From: CAWDVH01 sp963805705
GTDB lineage: Bacteria > Actinomycetota > Actinomycetes > Streptosporangiales > Streptosporangiaceae
DNA length: 64,000 nt
Direction: 5' to 3'
Assembly: GCA_963805705.1 (NCBI GenBank)
Contig: CAWDVH010000001.1
Location: 1,116,001 to 1,180,000, forward strand
Below, piece after piece: positions 8,207 through 17,290 of this stretch; position 1 is the stretch's first letter, and every line of letters begins with the position of its first letter. A program made the translations under genes and the position numbers. Below the pieces are notes generated by a model. It saw only the letters and a program-made list of their open reading frames with translations. It was not told where the DNA came from and made no database searches.

Positions 8207-10251
8207 GGTGCACCCACGGCCGCGGCGAGGGGCAGCCGGACGCGCAGCACCGTGCCGCCATCGGGCGCCGTGCTGATGGCCACCGCGCCGCTCAGCTCCT
8301 CGGCGCGCTCACGCAGCGAGCGCAGGCCGACGCCGGCGCCGGCGCCGGCTGGATGCCGATACCATCGTCAGTCACGGTCAGCGCCAGCGCGGGCCCGTCG
8401 GCGCGCAGGACTACCCGGCAATGGCGCGCCCGCGCGTGCCGGGCCACGTTGAGCACTGCCTCGCAGCAGATCCGGTACACGGCGACCTCGACTGCCGCGG
8501 GCATCTGATCGGGTATATCGACGGCGGTGAAATCAAGCCGGCAGTCCTCGGGTAGGAGTCGCTCGAGCCGGTCACGCAGCGCCGCGATCAGGCCCAGATC
8601 ATCGATGGCGGGGGGGCGCAGGTCGTGCGCGAGCCGCCGCACGTCGTCGGCAGCGGCCTGGACGTCGCCCTGGGCCTCGGCCAGCATCGCCTGCGCCCCG
8701 CCGGGTCGGAGGCGACCATCTTGCGGGCCGTGCCGATGGTGAGTCGCAGCCCAGCCAGGACTGGCCCCAGGCCATCGTGCAGGTCCCGCCGCATCCGGCG
8801 CTGGTCCTCGGCGAGCGCGGTGACCGCGCGGACCCGGGCGGTGTCCAGCGCCCGCTGCAGCCGCAGTGACTCGGCGGTCGCCGCCAGCGACGGAGCGATG
8901 TCGGTCAGCAGCTGCCGGTCACGGGCGGTCAGCGCGCCGCCGCGCCGGGGCGCGGCCAGGACGCGCAGCAGCGTTCCGCCGCTGCTCGCGCGCGCCGCCT
9001 CGACCAGGCCGTCCCGCGGGCCGCCGCCGTGCCTGGCGCTCAGCTCCTGATCGCCCTCCACCTCCAGCAGCACGGTCGGCAGGCGCAGCGTCCGGCCGAG
9101 GGTAGCGGCCAGGGACGACAGGACACCCTGCGGCGGGATCTCGCTGCCAAGGGAGCGGGCCAGCTCGCGCAGCACGACCTCCGGCTGGTCGCGGTAGCCG
9201 TACACCATCTGGTTGACCGAGCGCTGTACCCGCTCGCGCAGCGGCTGGAAGGCGACCGCGACCACACCGGTCGCCAGCAGCGCGCCCGCGGTGCTCCCGC
9301 CCGCGAACAGCCGCCGGAAAAATCCCACGCTGATGATGTACAGCGCCACCACCAGCGCGGTCAGCACGCCCCACGCGAGCGTGCGATTGACGATGATGTC
9401 GATGTCGTAGAGCCGGTAGCGCAAGATCGCGACCCCGGCGCCGGCCGCTACCGCTAGCGGCCCCAGTACCTGGAAGACGCCGGGGAGATCCGTCAGGACC
9501 GCGAGGACGATCAGCACGAGCGTTATCGCGTTGCCGTAGGCGTACCAGCCGAGCTGGCGGCGCAGCACCGCGTCGCCGCGCCTGAACCTGACGACCGGCA
9601 CCGCGAGGCAGCCTGCGCAGCCAGCCAGCGCGAACAGCGCGATGCCGTACCCGGCCAGGCCGCCTTGCGTGAAGCTGGACTTCGGCAGCGGCAGCGGGTT
9701 CGCTACGACGTAGCCGTCCTGAATCGTGGGCGCCACGGCGAAACTGACCATGAGCGCCACCGCGGCCAGCAGCAGCGCCGCGGGCACCACGCGCCAGCGC
9801 CGGGACGGCAGCGGGCCATCGGGAAATACCGCCAGGGCGCAGAATTGCGCGAAAATGGCGATGACCCACGTCCAGCTCTGCACCCAGGCCGCCCAGGCTG
9901 CCCCCGGAGCGCTCAGGTGCGCGATGTAGGCCCGGTCGGCCCAGGACGAAGCCGCCACGTTAACCGCGGAGAAGACGCCAGCCAGCAGCATCAGGCCTGA
10001 CCAGGCGGAGGCGGCGCGGACGCGTGCCACCAGCACGCCACGGCCGGGAAGGCCAGGGCGATCATGAAATCCGGCCACGAGACCCGGCCGGGCGTGCCGT
10101 CAGCGGCCTCTACCGCGAGGCCGGCCAGCGCCAGGGCCCACGCGGCTGCCGCCAGGCCGATCACCACGGCCGGCCAGGACCGGCCGCGCGCGGCCCCGGC
10201 CCTGGCGACAGCCGTGCTAGGACGTGCGGCTGCGGCTGGCGCGACGCTCAC
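8203..10251 (-). CDS. Membrane sensor histidine kinase, interrupted by three frameshifts
   Basis: Read across three frames this is a complete NarL-partner kinase of about 680 residues: hydrophobic segments from GTG 10251 (preceded by GGAGGG), a helix-rich sensor, the phosphoacceptor motif RRDLHDGLGPVLAGL, the ATPase N-box CCEAVLNVARHA, G1 VTDDGIGI and the final GVGLRSLRERAEELSG and DGGTVLRVRLPL. Frame changes are needed near 10037, 8697 and 8338; each is equivalent to one missing base, and two lie in GGGG or CCGGCG runs. The stop overlaps the start of the intact regulator gene. Either the sequence has indel errors or the kinase is decaying while its regulator survives; the former is likelier given similar lesions elsewhere in the window. 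Confidence 0.8.
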
Positions 10252-10355
10252 ATGTACCCTCCGGCGCTCATCCTGCGTCGCTGGTATCGAACCAGGGGAC
10301 ATCATCCCAGCGCCAGAAGCAAGAGCGGGCCGATGGCCGCCGGCGACGCCCCTGA

Positions 10356-10976
10356 GTGCGGCTGGTCCAATGGAGCATGCGACGACTCGAACAGCAGATG
10401 CGCTTCGTGGCCGAGGCAGGCTTGCTGAAGCGCGTGCTCAGGCAGACCATGCTGACCGATCCGGCCCGCCGGGAGAACTCGGCCGAGCACTCGTGGCACC
10501 TGGCCGTGATGGCGCTGGCGCTGGCCGAGCACGCGCCCGCGGGCACTGACATCGGCCGCGTGATCGCCATGCTCCTCGTGCATGATCTGGTGGAGATCGA
10601 CGCCGGGGACCTTTTCGTCTTCGCCGGGCGCCAGGAGCAGGAGCGGCAGGAGGCGGCGGAGCGCGCGGCCGCTGACCGGATATTCGCGCTGCTGCCCGCC
10701 GATCAGGCGGCGACCGCCCGCGGCCTGTGGGATGAGTTCGAGGAGCGCCGCACGAGCGAGGCCGCCTTCGCCAGGGGCCTGGACCGGCTGCAGCCGATGC
10801 TCGCGAACGTCCAGGCGGGCGGCGGGACCTGGGAGCGTCACGGCATCACCGCCGATCAAGTGCTCGGTAAGGTCGAGCTGATCGAGGACGGCTCGGCGTC
10901 ACTCGGCCGCTACGCCAGGGATCTGGTGGCCGAAGCAGTCCGGACCGGGATTCTCGCCCCGGCCCGGCCGGTTTGA
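10356..10976 (+). CDS. HD-domain hydrolase, YfbR/HDDC2-like
   Basis: Up to 206 residues; starts at GTG 10356, ATG 10377 or ATG 10398 are possible. The HD signature is present: His in NSAEHSWHLA and the HD pair in LLVHDLVEIDAGD, the pattern of the 5'-deoxynucleotidase YfbR and HDDC2 group. These metal enzymes dephosphorylate deoxynucleoside monophosphates. The ion ligands and Glu/Asp after HD are retained, so it should be active. It ends 65 bp before the most likely purC start, on the same strand, which is compatible with a nucleotide-metabolism pair. Confidence 0.88.
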   Translation: MRLVQWSMRRLEQQMRFVAEAGLLKRVLRQTMLTDPARRENSAEHSWHLAVMALALAEHAPAGTDIGRVIAMLLVHDLVEIDAGDLFVFAGRQEQERQEAAERAAADRIFALLPADQAATARGLWDEFEERRTSEAAFARGLDRLQPMLANVQAGGGTWERHGITADQVLGKVELIEDGSASLGRYARDLVAEAVRTGILAPARPV

Positions 10977-11041
10977 CGCTCGCGGGCCGCGGCGCCGACG
11001 ATAAGGCCGCCGGAACCCTACGGACGACGAGGTGGCGCGCG

Positions 11042-11887
11042 GTGAAGCTCCTGCATTCGGGCAAGGTGCGCGACGTGTACGCGGACGGCGCTGACGTGAT
11101 CCTGGTGGCGTCCGACCGGGTGAGCGTGTACGACGTGGTACTGCCCACCCCGATACCGGGCAAGGGCAAGATCCTCACTCAGCTGTCGCTCTGGTGGTTC
11201 GACCTGCTCAAGGATGTGTGCCCCCATCATGTGATCTCCGCGGACGACGTGCCGCCGCAGTGGGCGGGGCGGGCGATACGGTGCCGGCGGCTGGAGATGC
11301 TCCCGGTCGAGTGCATCGCCCGCGGCTACCTCGCGGGCCTGGGGCTGGCCGAGTATCGCGAGCACGGATCGGTATCCGGCGTGCGGCTGCCGGACGGCCT
11401 GGCCGAGGCATCCCGGCTGCCCGCCCCGGTGTTCACGCCGACCACCAAGGCACCGCCCGGCGCCGGTCACGATGAGTTCATTACCTTCGCCGAGGTAGCC
11501 GCCGAGGTCGGCGCCGGCCTGGCCGGGCAGCTGCGGGATCTCACCCTGGAGATCTACCAGCGGGGCGCCGCCCTGGCCGCCGAGCGGGGTGTCATCGTGG
11601 CGGACACCAAGCTGGAGTTCGGCCTGGCTCCCGGCGGCGCGCTCGTCCTCGGCGATGAGCTTCTGACCTCGGACTCATCGCGTTTCTGGCCCGCCGATGA
11701 CTGGCAGCCCGGCCGGCCACAGCAGGCGCTCGACAAGCAGTTCCTGCGCGACTGGTCGGCTGGGCTCGACTGGGACCGGACACCGCCAGGGCCGCCGGTC
11801 CCCCCCGAGATAGTCGAGGCCACCCGCGCTCGGTACGTCTCGGTCTACGAGCGGCTCACCGGCAAGAGCTGGCCGCAGGAGGGGTAA
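11042..11887 (+). CDS. purC: Phosphoribosylaminoimidazole-succinocarboxamide (SAICAR) synthase
   Basis: Ligates aspartate to CAIR with ATP in de novo purine synthesis. Family landmarks are the opening LLHSGKVRDVY, the phosphate-binding DRVSVYDVVLPTPIPGKGK, CIARGYLAGLGLAEY, and the late VIVADTKLEFGL and LGDELLTSDSSRFW. The length of 281 residues from GTG 11042 fits the PurC family; an in-frame TTG at 10973 would add 23 unconserved residues and overlap the previous gene. Other pur genes are not adjacent here. Confidence 0.96.
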   Translation: MKLLHSGKVRDVYADGADVILVASDRVSVYDVVLPTPIPGKGKILTQLSLWWFDLLKDVCPHHVISADDVPPQWAGRAIRCRRLEMLPVECIARGYLAGLGLAEYREHGSVSGVRLPDGLAEASRLPAPVFTPTTKAPPGAGHDEFITFAEVAAEVGAGLAGQLRDLTLEIYQRGAALAAERGVIVADTKLEFGLAPGGALVLGDELLTSDSSRFWPADDWQPGRPQQALDKQFLRDWSAGLDWDRTPPGPPVPPEIVEATRARYVSVYERLTGKSWPQEG

Positions 11888-11922
11888 GGCGAGGGGCACG
11901 ACCGGCGGCCGGCTCACTTCCC

Positions 11923-11976
11923 GGAGCGGGCCGGATCGGAGCGGGCCGGATCAGACCAGGCCGGATCGGAGCGGCC
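11923..11976. repeat. Short tandem repeat, ~15-bp unit
   Basis: About three and a half copies of a unit resembling GGAGCGGGCCGGATC lie in the 145-bp gap between purC and the next gene. They are GC-rich and imperfect; no further function can be inferred. Confidence 0.6.
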
Positions 11977-12032
11977 GGGCCGTCGGCCACGCGCTCTGGG
12001 CCCTGGGCGCCGCCAGGATTTATGGTCGGGGA

Positions 12033-12704
12033 ATGAAGCGGCCGGAAGATCATGAGCCTCCTGCACCGGGGGGTTCTGCCGGGACGGGCAGATCGCCAGG
12101 CCGGCCCGATGACGGCGACGTGATCGAGATGGGCGGCCGTCCGGCCCGGTGGCCGTGGCGAGGCAGCCGGGGACCGACAGCCGGCGTCGCCCTGGCTGCG
12201 CTGGCCGTCGGCCTGCTGCTGGGCTTTGCTGGCGGCCACCTCGTCGCGACGAGGGCCACGGGCAAGCCGGCCAGGACGGCTCCCGGTGTCCTCGGCGCGG
12301 CGCCGCTGGGAGGCTCGACGGCGATCGCCGCTACCGGCCGCCGGTGCGCTGTCCAGCGCGGCCGCACGCTCCAGCTGGGGATCGAGATCGTGAACCAGTC
12401 GGCCCACCCGGTGGCCTTGCGCCAGGTGAGATCGGTGCTGCCGCTGGGCGGCATGCACGCGATAGCCAGCGGCTGGGATACCTGTGGCTCGCTGCCAGAG
12501 CCGGACCAGGATCACACGTCACTCCATTCTGGTGCGACCGGCTGGGTGACGATCACTTTCGACGTGCTGGTCCCGTGCCCGGGCGCGCTGCCAGTCCAGT
12601 TCAACGTCAGCTACCGGCAGGCGGGACGACAGGCGACAGCCACGCTCGACAGCTTTCCGGATCTCAGTCAGGTTCAGTACACCGGGTGCGGCACGCATCA
12701 GTAG
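12033..12704 (+). CDS. Membrane-anchored secreted protein of unknown function
   Basis: A 223-residue protein with a Pro/Gly/Asp-rich cytoplasmic leader of about 45 residues, one transmembrane segment at about 49-71 (VALAALAVGLLLGFAGG), and an extracytoplasmic domain of about 150 residues. The outer domain has four Cys (CAVQRG, DTCGS, LVPCPG, TGCGTH) that could form two disulfides and a beta-rich pattern (LQLGIEIVNQSAHPVALRQV) like an immunoglobulin-type fold. No enzymatic motif is seen. It is isolated: purC lies upstream on the same strand and the next gene is convergent. Confidence 0.75.
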   Translation: MKRPEDHEPPAPGGSAGTGRSPGRPDDGDVIEMGGRPARWPWRGSRGPTAGVALAALAVGLLLGFAGGHLVATRATGKPARTAPGVLGAAPLGGSTAIAATGRRCAVQRGRTLQLGIEIVNQSAHPVALRQVRSVLPLGGMHAIASGWDTCGSLPEPDQDHTSLHSGATGWVTITFDVLVPCPGALPVQFNVSYRQAGRQATATLDSFPDLSQVQYTGCGTHQ

Positions 12705-12825
12705 TCGGACTCCGCCACTCCCTGGCGATGGGCGGCAACTGCTGGCTCGCTACCGGCGCGAGCTTCAGCGCTGCTGGACGCCATCGATTCCAGAACGGGG
12801 AGCGGCGGCGCGTCCGGCAACCCGA

Positions 12826-12871
12826 TGGATGTGACGGCCAACGGGTTGCGTGCCGTAGAAAGTCACATCCA
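12826..12871. terminator. Inverted repeat between convergent genes
   Basis: Two 10-nt arms (12826-12835 and 12862-12871, beginning TGGATGTGAC) are exact reverse complements separated by 26 nt. The position, between a plus-strand gene ending at 12704 and a minus-strand gene ending at 12923, suits a shared terminator, but the long loop makes this tentative. Confidence 0.4.
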
Positions 12872-12922
12872 CCGGGATACCGAGCTGAGGTGTCCAGTAG
12901 CCACCGGGAGCGGCGGCGGCAG

Positions 12923-13714
12923 TCAGAAAAAGATCAGCTTGACGGAGGAGATCACGCCGATCACGACCACGATGATCCGCAGGGCGGTCGGCGGCAGGCG
13001 GCGGCCGTAGCGCGCGCCCAGCACGCCGCCGATCGTCGACCCGGCGGCGATCAGCAGGACCACGAGCCAGTCGACGTGCGCGAACAGGACGAACACCACC
13101 GCGGCCGCGGCGTTAACGATCATGACTAGGACATTCTTGGCCCCGTTGACGCGCTGCATGCTCTCGCTCAGGAAGGTACCGAGCAGCCCGATGACCAGTA
13201 CGCCCTGGGCCGCGCCGAAGTAGCCGCCGTAGACGGCGGACAGGAAAATCCCGGCGCCGAGCACGGGGCCGCCGCGGCTGCCGTCGCGGCCTCGGTCCTC
13301 CCGGCGCGCGGCCACCCAGGCGCTGAGCCGGGGCTGCACGAGGACCAGGGCGCACGCGATCAGGATGAGAACGGGCACGATCAGCTCGAAGGCACCCGGC
13401 GGCAGCGACAGCAGCAGGATGGCCCCGGCCACCGCGCCCGCTCCGGCCACCAGGCCCAGCCGGATCAGGAGCCCCCGCTGCCCCTCAAGCTCCCGCCGGT
13501 AGCCGAGCGATCCGCTGATGTTGCCGGGTACCAGCCCCACGTTGTTCGACACGTTGGCCACGACGGGCGGGAAGCCGAACGCGAGCAGTGTGGGGAAGGT
13601 AATCAGCGACCCTGATCCGACCACGGCGTTGATGGCACCCGCCCCGGTGCCCGCGGCCAGGATCGCGAGTGCTTCCGCCAGGCCCACGCGCGGCTCAGGG
13701 AAGCTGCACGGCAC
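12923..13714 (-). CDS. TauE/SafE-family membrane permease
   Basis: A 263-residue polytopic protein with about seven or eight hydrophobic segments and two related halves. The family signatures are AGAINAVVGSGSLITFPTLL near the N-terminus and the related AVYGGYFGAAQGVLVIGLL in the second half. Members export or take up sulfite, sulfoacetate or other organosulfur anions. The GTG start overlaps the end of the ABC ATPase gene by 20 bp, indicating translational coupling. The substrate is not predictable; a function joint with the ATPase would be unusual because TauE/SafE proteins are normally secondary carriers. Confidence 0.92.
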   Translation of the reverse strand: MPCSFPEPRVGLAEALAILAAGTGAGAINAVVGSGSLITFPTLLAFGFPPVVANVSNNVGLVPGNISGSLGYRRELEGQRGLLIRLGLVAGAGAVAGAILLLSLPPGAFELIVPVLILIACALVLVQPRLSAWVAARREDRGRDGSRGGPVLGAGIFLSAVYGGYFGAAQGVLVIGLLGTFLSESMQRVNGAKNVLVMIVNAAAAVVFVLFAHVDWLVVLLIAAGSTIGGVLGARYGRRLPPTALRIIVVVIGVISSVKLIFF

Positions 13715-14489
13715 GCGCCATCCAGCGTGCCGAGCGGCGCTCGATCAGCAGCGGGACGCCGAAGCATTTCGACAGATTCCGCTCGGTGAAGACTTCCTGC
13801 ACGGGCCCCGCGGCCAGGACCGCGCCCTTGCGGAGCAGCATCGCGTGGGTGAAGCCCTCCGGCACTTCCTCGACGTGGTGAGTGACCATCACCATCATCG
13901 GCGACCTGGGGTCCCTGATGAGGGCGGCCACCCGCCGGAGCAGGTCCTCGCGGCCGCCCAGGTCCAGGCCAGCGGCCGGCTCGTCGAGCAGCAGCAGCTC
14001 GGGGTCAGACATCAGCGAGCGGGCGATCTGGACGCGCTTGCGCTCCCCTTCCGACAGGGTGACGAATCGCCGCCTGATCAGGTGAGCGCAGCCCAGCGCG
14101 TCCAGCAGTTCCACCGCGCGGGTCAGGTCATGCGAGTCGTAATCCTCGGTGTTGCGGCCCAGGAGCCCGTAGGCGGCCGTCAGCACGAGGTCGATGACCT
14201 TCTCGGCCGATGGCACCCGGTCCGCGACGGCGCTGCTGGCGAATCCGATCCTGGTCCGCAGATCGGCGCCGTCGGCCTCGTCGGCACGCTCGCCGAGAAT
14301 CTCGACGGTTCCCTCGGTGGGGGCCAGCATCGCCGCCGCGACCTGCAGGAGTGTCGTCTTCCCGGCCCCGTTCGGGCCGATGACCACCCAGCTCTCGTCG
14401 CTGCGGGCAGTCCAGTTAATGTCCCTGAGCAGCATCGACCTCTCGTGGCGGACGCCCACCCCGCGCAGTCGCAGCACCTCAGCCGACAT
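13695..14489 (-). CDS. ABC transporter ATP-binding protein
   Basis: A 264-residue ATPase: Walker A IGPNGAGKTTLL, a variant signature LSEGERKRVQIARSL, Walker B LLLLDEPAAGLDLGGRE, and switch His in VTHHVEEVPEGF. The architecture is close to YlmA/YlmB-like soluble or metal-associated ABC ATPases. The only membrane partner nearby is the overlapping TauE/SafE-type gene, not a canonical ABC permease. A GC-rich stem-loop zone (about 14538-14590) separates it from the regulator at 14599. Confidence 0.92.
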   Translation of the reverse strand: MSAEVLRLRGVGVRHERSMLLRDINWTARSDESWVVIGPNGAGKTTLLQVAAAMLAPTEGTVEILGERADEADGADLRTRIGFASSAVADRVPSAEKVIDLVLTAAYGLLGRNTEDYDSHDLTRAVELLDALGCAHLIRRRFVTLSEGERKRVQIARSLMSDPELLLLDEPAAGLDLGGREDLLRRVAALIRDPRSPMMVMVTHHVEEVPEGFTHAMLLRKGAVLAAGPVQEVFTERNLSKCFGVPLLIERRSARWMARAVQLP

Positions 14490-14598
14490 GCCGTTCCCTT
14501 CCAGTGCGCCGCGATGGTCAGCACGAACCTACGGCATCGCGCCGGCGCGGGCGCGCCGGCGTCTGGCGTGTCGCGGGCGCGGCGCCAGGGCGCGGGCG

Positions 14599-15216
14599 CT
14601 AGCCGGACAGATTCCGGACCGCGAGCACGGCCGCCTGAGTGCGGTCGGCCACTCCGAGCTTGGCCAGCACCGAGCTCACATGGGTCTTCACCGTCTTCTC
14701 CGATACGTGCAGCAGGCGCCCGATCTCCCGGTTGGACCGGCCGTCGGCGATCAGCGCCAGTACCTCTCGCTCGCGCCCGGTCAGGGTCGCGGTCCCGCGC
14801 CGGGTCCCGGTACCACCGGAGCCGGCCAGCAGGCCGGCCGCCCCCGCCGCCAGCAGCGTATGCCCGTCATGAACCGAGCGGACCGCCCGCATCAGGGCAT
14901 CGGGGTCGACGTCCTTGTACAGGAAACCGGCCGCTCCCGCGGCCATGGCCAGCGTTACCAGCGACTGGTCGGAAGCGCTGGTCAGCACCAGCGACCGGGC
15001 CCGGATCCCGCGATCCCGCAGCTCCCGCAGCACCGCGACGCCGTCCATGACGGGCAGCTTCAGGTCGAGCAGGATCACATCGGGGTCGAGCTCGGCGGCC
15101 AGCCGTACCGCCTCGCCGCCATCGGCGGCCTCGCCCGCCACCTCGATGTCCTCCTGCACGCTCATCATGACCTGCAGGCCCTGCCGGACGACCGGATGGT
15201 CATCGGCGATCAGCAC
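14599..15216 (-). CDS. NarL/LuxR-family response regulator
   Basis: A 205-residue regulator beginning at GTG 15216 (VLIADDHPVV). The phosphoacceptor Asp is in VILLDLKLPVMDG, Thr/Ser in LVLTSASD, Lys in FLYKDV, and the LuxR domain begins LTGREREVLALIADGRSNRE with SEKTVKTHVSSVLAKL as recognition segment. Forty-three bases separate it from the upstream GAF kinase gene on the same strand, so the pair is an operon-encoded two-component system of DevS/DevR or related NarL type. Confidence 0.94.
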   Translation of the reverse strand: MLIADDHPVVRQGLQVMMSVQEDIEVAGEAADGGEAVRLAAELDPDVILLDLKLPVMDGVAVLRELRDRGIRARSLVLTSASDQSLVTLAMAAGAAGFLYKDVDPDALMRAVRSVHDGHTLLAAGAAGLLAGSGGTGTRRGTATLTGREREVLALIADGRSNREIGRLLHVSEKTVKTHVSSVLAKLGVADRTQAAVLAVRNLSG

Positions 15217-15259
15217 AGTGATCGGCCCTGTCCCCGCGGGAGCGCCGCCGGCCGGCTGC

Positions 15260-16456
15260 TCACGGGGGCCCGGCCCGGTCCGCGGCGGCCAGCGGAACGG
15301 CCAGCCGCACGAGCGTTCCCTGGCCGGGCGCCGAGACGATCGTCAGGCCGGCGCCCGCGGCCGCCGCCCGCTCGCGCATCGAGGCCAGGCCCAGGCCGCC
15401 CGACGGAGCATCAGTGGCAAATCCCTGGCCATGATCGGTGACCTCCAGGATGACCCGTCGCTGCCGCGCCGACAGCGATACGCAGATCTGGCTGGCGCCC
15501 GAGTGCCGCAGCGCGTTGTTCAGCGCCTCCTGGGCCACCCGGTACAGGGCCGTCTCGGATTGCGCGCTGAGGGCAGGCAGCTCGCCGGCCCGGACCGTGA
15601 CATCAATGCCGTGTGCCTTCCCCGCCAGTGCCGCGTAGCTGCGCAGTGACCCGGCCAGGCCCGCGGACAGGTCCGGCGGCGCCAGCCCGTCGATCACCGC
15701 GCGAAGCTCCGCATGGGCCTCGCCGCTGAGCGCCGCCACGCTCTGCATCTCGCTGATCGCCCTGGCGGCATCGCGCGGCACGAGCATGGCCGCCGCCCGC
15801 GCCTTCAGCCTGATGCTGAACAGCTTCTGCGACACGGCGTCGTGCAGCTCCATGGCCAGCCGGGCGCGCTCTTCCAGGACCGAGAGCTCCAGGCCGCGCT
15901 CGTGCAGCCGGGCGTTGGTCAGCGCGATCGCCGCATGCGCGGCAAACAGGGCGAGCAGCCGCTCGTCCCGTTCGGTGAAGCCGCCCTGGTCACGCTTGGA
16001 CGCGGCGAAGATGATGCCGAGTACCTGGCTGCCGTCCCTGATCGGCATGCCGATCACGTCGGACAGATCGGGATGAGCGGCGGGCCAGCCCTCGAAGCGC
16101 GGATCGGCGCGGATGTCGTCAAATCGCAGCGGCTGGCCCTCGCGCAGCATGACGCCGAGCATGCCGTGCTGGCGGGGCAGCGGGCCGATCGCCTGGCGCT
16201 GCCACTGCGGTATGCCGTCGACCACGAACTCGGCGAAGGAACCGTGATCGTCCGGCACGCCGAGCGCCGCATAGCGGGCACTGACCAGCGAGCGGGCCGA
16301 CCGGACGATCATCTGCAGCACGTCACGGACCGACAGCTGCCGGGCGACGGCCAGCACCACCTGGCTGACCTGCTGCAGGACCTCATCCTGGCTGGCCTGC
16401 TGCAGTACCTCATCGCGGCGGCCCGCCGCACCCTGGCCGCCCGCTGCCTCGCTCAC
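15260..16456 (-). CDS. Soluble GAF-domain sensor histidine kinase
   Basis: A 398-residue kinase without membrane segments. A GAF domain spans about residues 40-195, followed by the phosphoacceptor segment RARLAMELHDAVSQKLFSI, and a GHKL domain with N-box AQEALNNALRHS, G1 VTDHGQGF and G2 GLGLASMRERAAAAG. It resembles one GAF unit of DevS/DosT-type kinases, which sense redox, O2, NO or CO through heme when the right His is present; a heme ligand cannot be assigned here with confidence. It is cotranscribed with the regulator at 14599-15216. The upstream region contains two palindromes that could be regulatory. Confidence 0.93.
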   Translation of the reverse strand: MSEAAGGQGAAGRRDEVLQQASQDEVLQQVSQVVLAVARQLSVRDVLQMIVRSARSLVSARYAALGVPDDHGSFAEFVVDGIPQWQRQAIGPLPRQHGMLGVMLREGQPLRFDDIRADPRFEGWPAAHPDLSDVIGMPIRDGSQVLGIIFAASKRDQGGFTERDERLLALFAAHAAIALTNARLHERGLELSVLEERARLAMELHDAVSQKLFSIRLKARAAAMLVPRDAARAISEMQSVAALSGEAHAELRAVIDGLAPPDLSAGLAGSLRSYAALAGKAHGIDVTVRAGELPALSAQSETALYRVAQEALNNALRHSGASQICVSLSARQRRVILEVTDHGQGFATDAPSGGLGLASMRERAAAAGAGLTIVSAPGQGTLVRLAVPLAAADRAGPP

Positions 16457-16500
16457 ACCCCCGACGGTACCGGCGCGGCGCCCGGCCGGGATCCGCCGCC

Positions 16501-16512
16501 GGTCCTAGGACC
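16501..16512. promoter_or_regulatory. Perfect 12-bp palindrome GGTCCTAGGACC
   Basis: Located in the divergent spacer between the GAF kinase gene (start 16456, minus) and the SDR gene (start 16580, plus). The element equals its own reverse complement and recalls the GGAC/GTCC half-sites of DevR/DosR boxes, although the spacing differs. An autoregulatory site for the adjacent NarL regulator is a reasonable guess. Confidence 0.4.
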
Positions 16513-16522
16513 ATTGACGCAG

Positions 16523-16550
16523 GCCGCATCGGGCGCGCGGCCGATGCGGC
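16523..16550. promoter_or_regulatory. Inverted repeat, 10-bp arms, in divergent promoter
   Basis: Arms GCCGCATCGG (16523-16532) and CCGATGCGGC (16541-16550) are exact reverse complements around 8 nt. It lies 30 bp before the SDR start codon, so it could be an operator or an RNA hairpin in the 5' leader. Confidence 0.4.
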
Positions 16551-16579
16551 GCCCCGGCCGGCTGCCTACCGTCACAGGT

Positions 16580-17290
16580 ATGGACAACTCGAAGACCGCA
16601 GTAGTCACTGGCGCCTCTCGCGGCCTGGGCCAGGCGCTCGCCGGCGCCCTGGCCGCTGACGGTTACGCGCTGGTGCTCGACGCCCGGGACGGTGACGCCC
16701 TGCGCGCCGCGGCCGCCGGGCTCCCGGACGGCACGAGCGTCATCACGGTGGTCGGCGATATCGCCGACCCGGCGCACCGCGTGCAGCTGCGGCAGGCGGC
16801 CGAGAAACTCGGCGGCCCGAGCCTGCTGATCAACAACGCGGGAACCCTGGGCGCGAGCCCGCTGCCTGCCCTGGCCGACTATCCGATCAGCGAGCTGCGG
16901 GACGCGTTCGAGATCAACGTTCTCGCTCCGGTCGCCCTGACCCAGCTGCTGCTGCCCGGGCTGCGCCGGCGAGGCGGCGCCGTGCTGTCGATCACCTCGG
17001 ACGCCGCCGTGGAGGCCTACGCCGGGTGGGGCGGATACGGGGCCGCCAAGGCGGCGCTTGAGCAGGCGTGTAACGTGCTCGCGGCGGAGGAGAACACGCT
17101 CCGCGTGTGGTGGGTCGACCCCGGTGACCTGCGCACCCGGATGCACCAGCAGGCGTTCCCCGGCGAGGACATCTCGGACCGCCCGCTGCCAGCGGCCGTG
17201 CTGCCCGCCTTTACCAGGCTCATAGCGCAGCGGCTGCCGAGCGGCCGGTACCGCGCCGCTGACCTGATGCCGGCCGGGGCCCGGTCGTGA
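16580..17290 (+). CDS. SDR-family oxidoreductase
   Basis: A 236-residue short-chain dehydrogenase: cofactor loop TGASRGLG near residue 10, structural NNAG in LLINNAGTLG, catalytic Ser in LSITSDAA, and Tyr/Lys in GGYGAAKAAL. The start at ATG 16580 gives the usual SDR N-terminus (MDNSKTAVVTGAS). Its stop overlaps the GTG of the following QueA-like gene (GTGA), so the two are coupled. A role near tRNA modification or pteridine-like chemistry is possible but only inferred from this coupling. Confidence 0.93.
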   Translation: MDNSKTAVVTGASRGLGQALAGALAADGYALVLDARDGDALRAAAAGLPDGTSVITVVGDIADPAHRVQLRQAAEKLGGPSLLINNAGTLGASPLPALADYPISELRDAFEINVLAPVALTQLLLPGLRRRGGAVLSITSDAAVEAYAGWGGYGAAKAALEQACNVLAAEENTLRVWWVDPGDLRTRMHQQAFPGEDISDRPLPAAVLPAFTRLIAQRLPSGRYRAADLMPAGARS

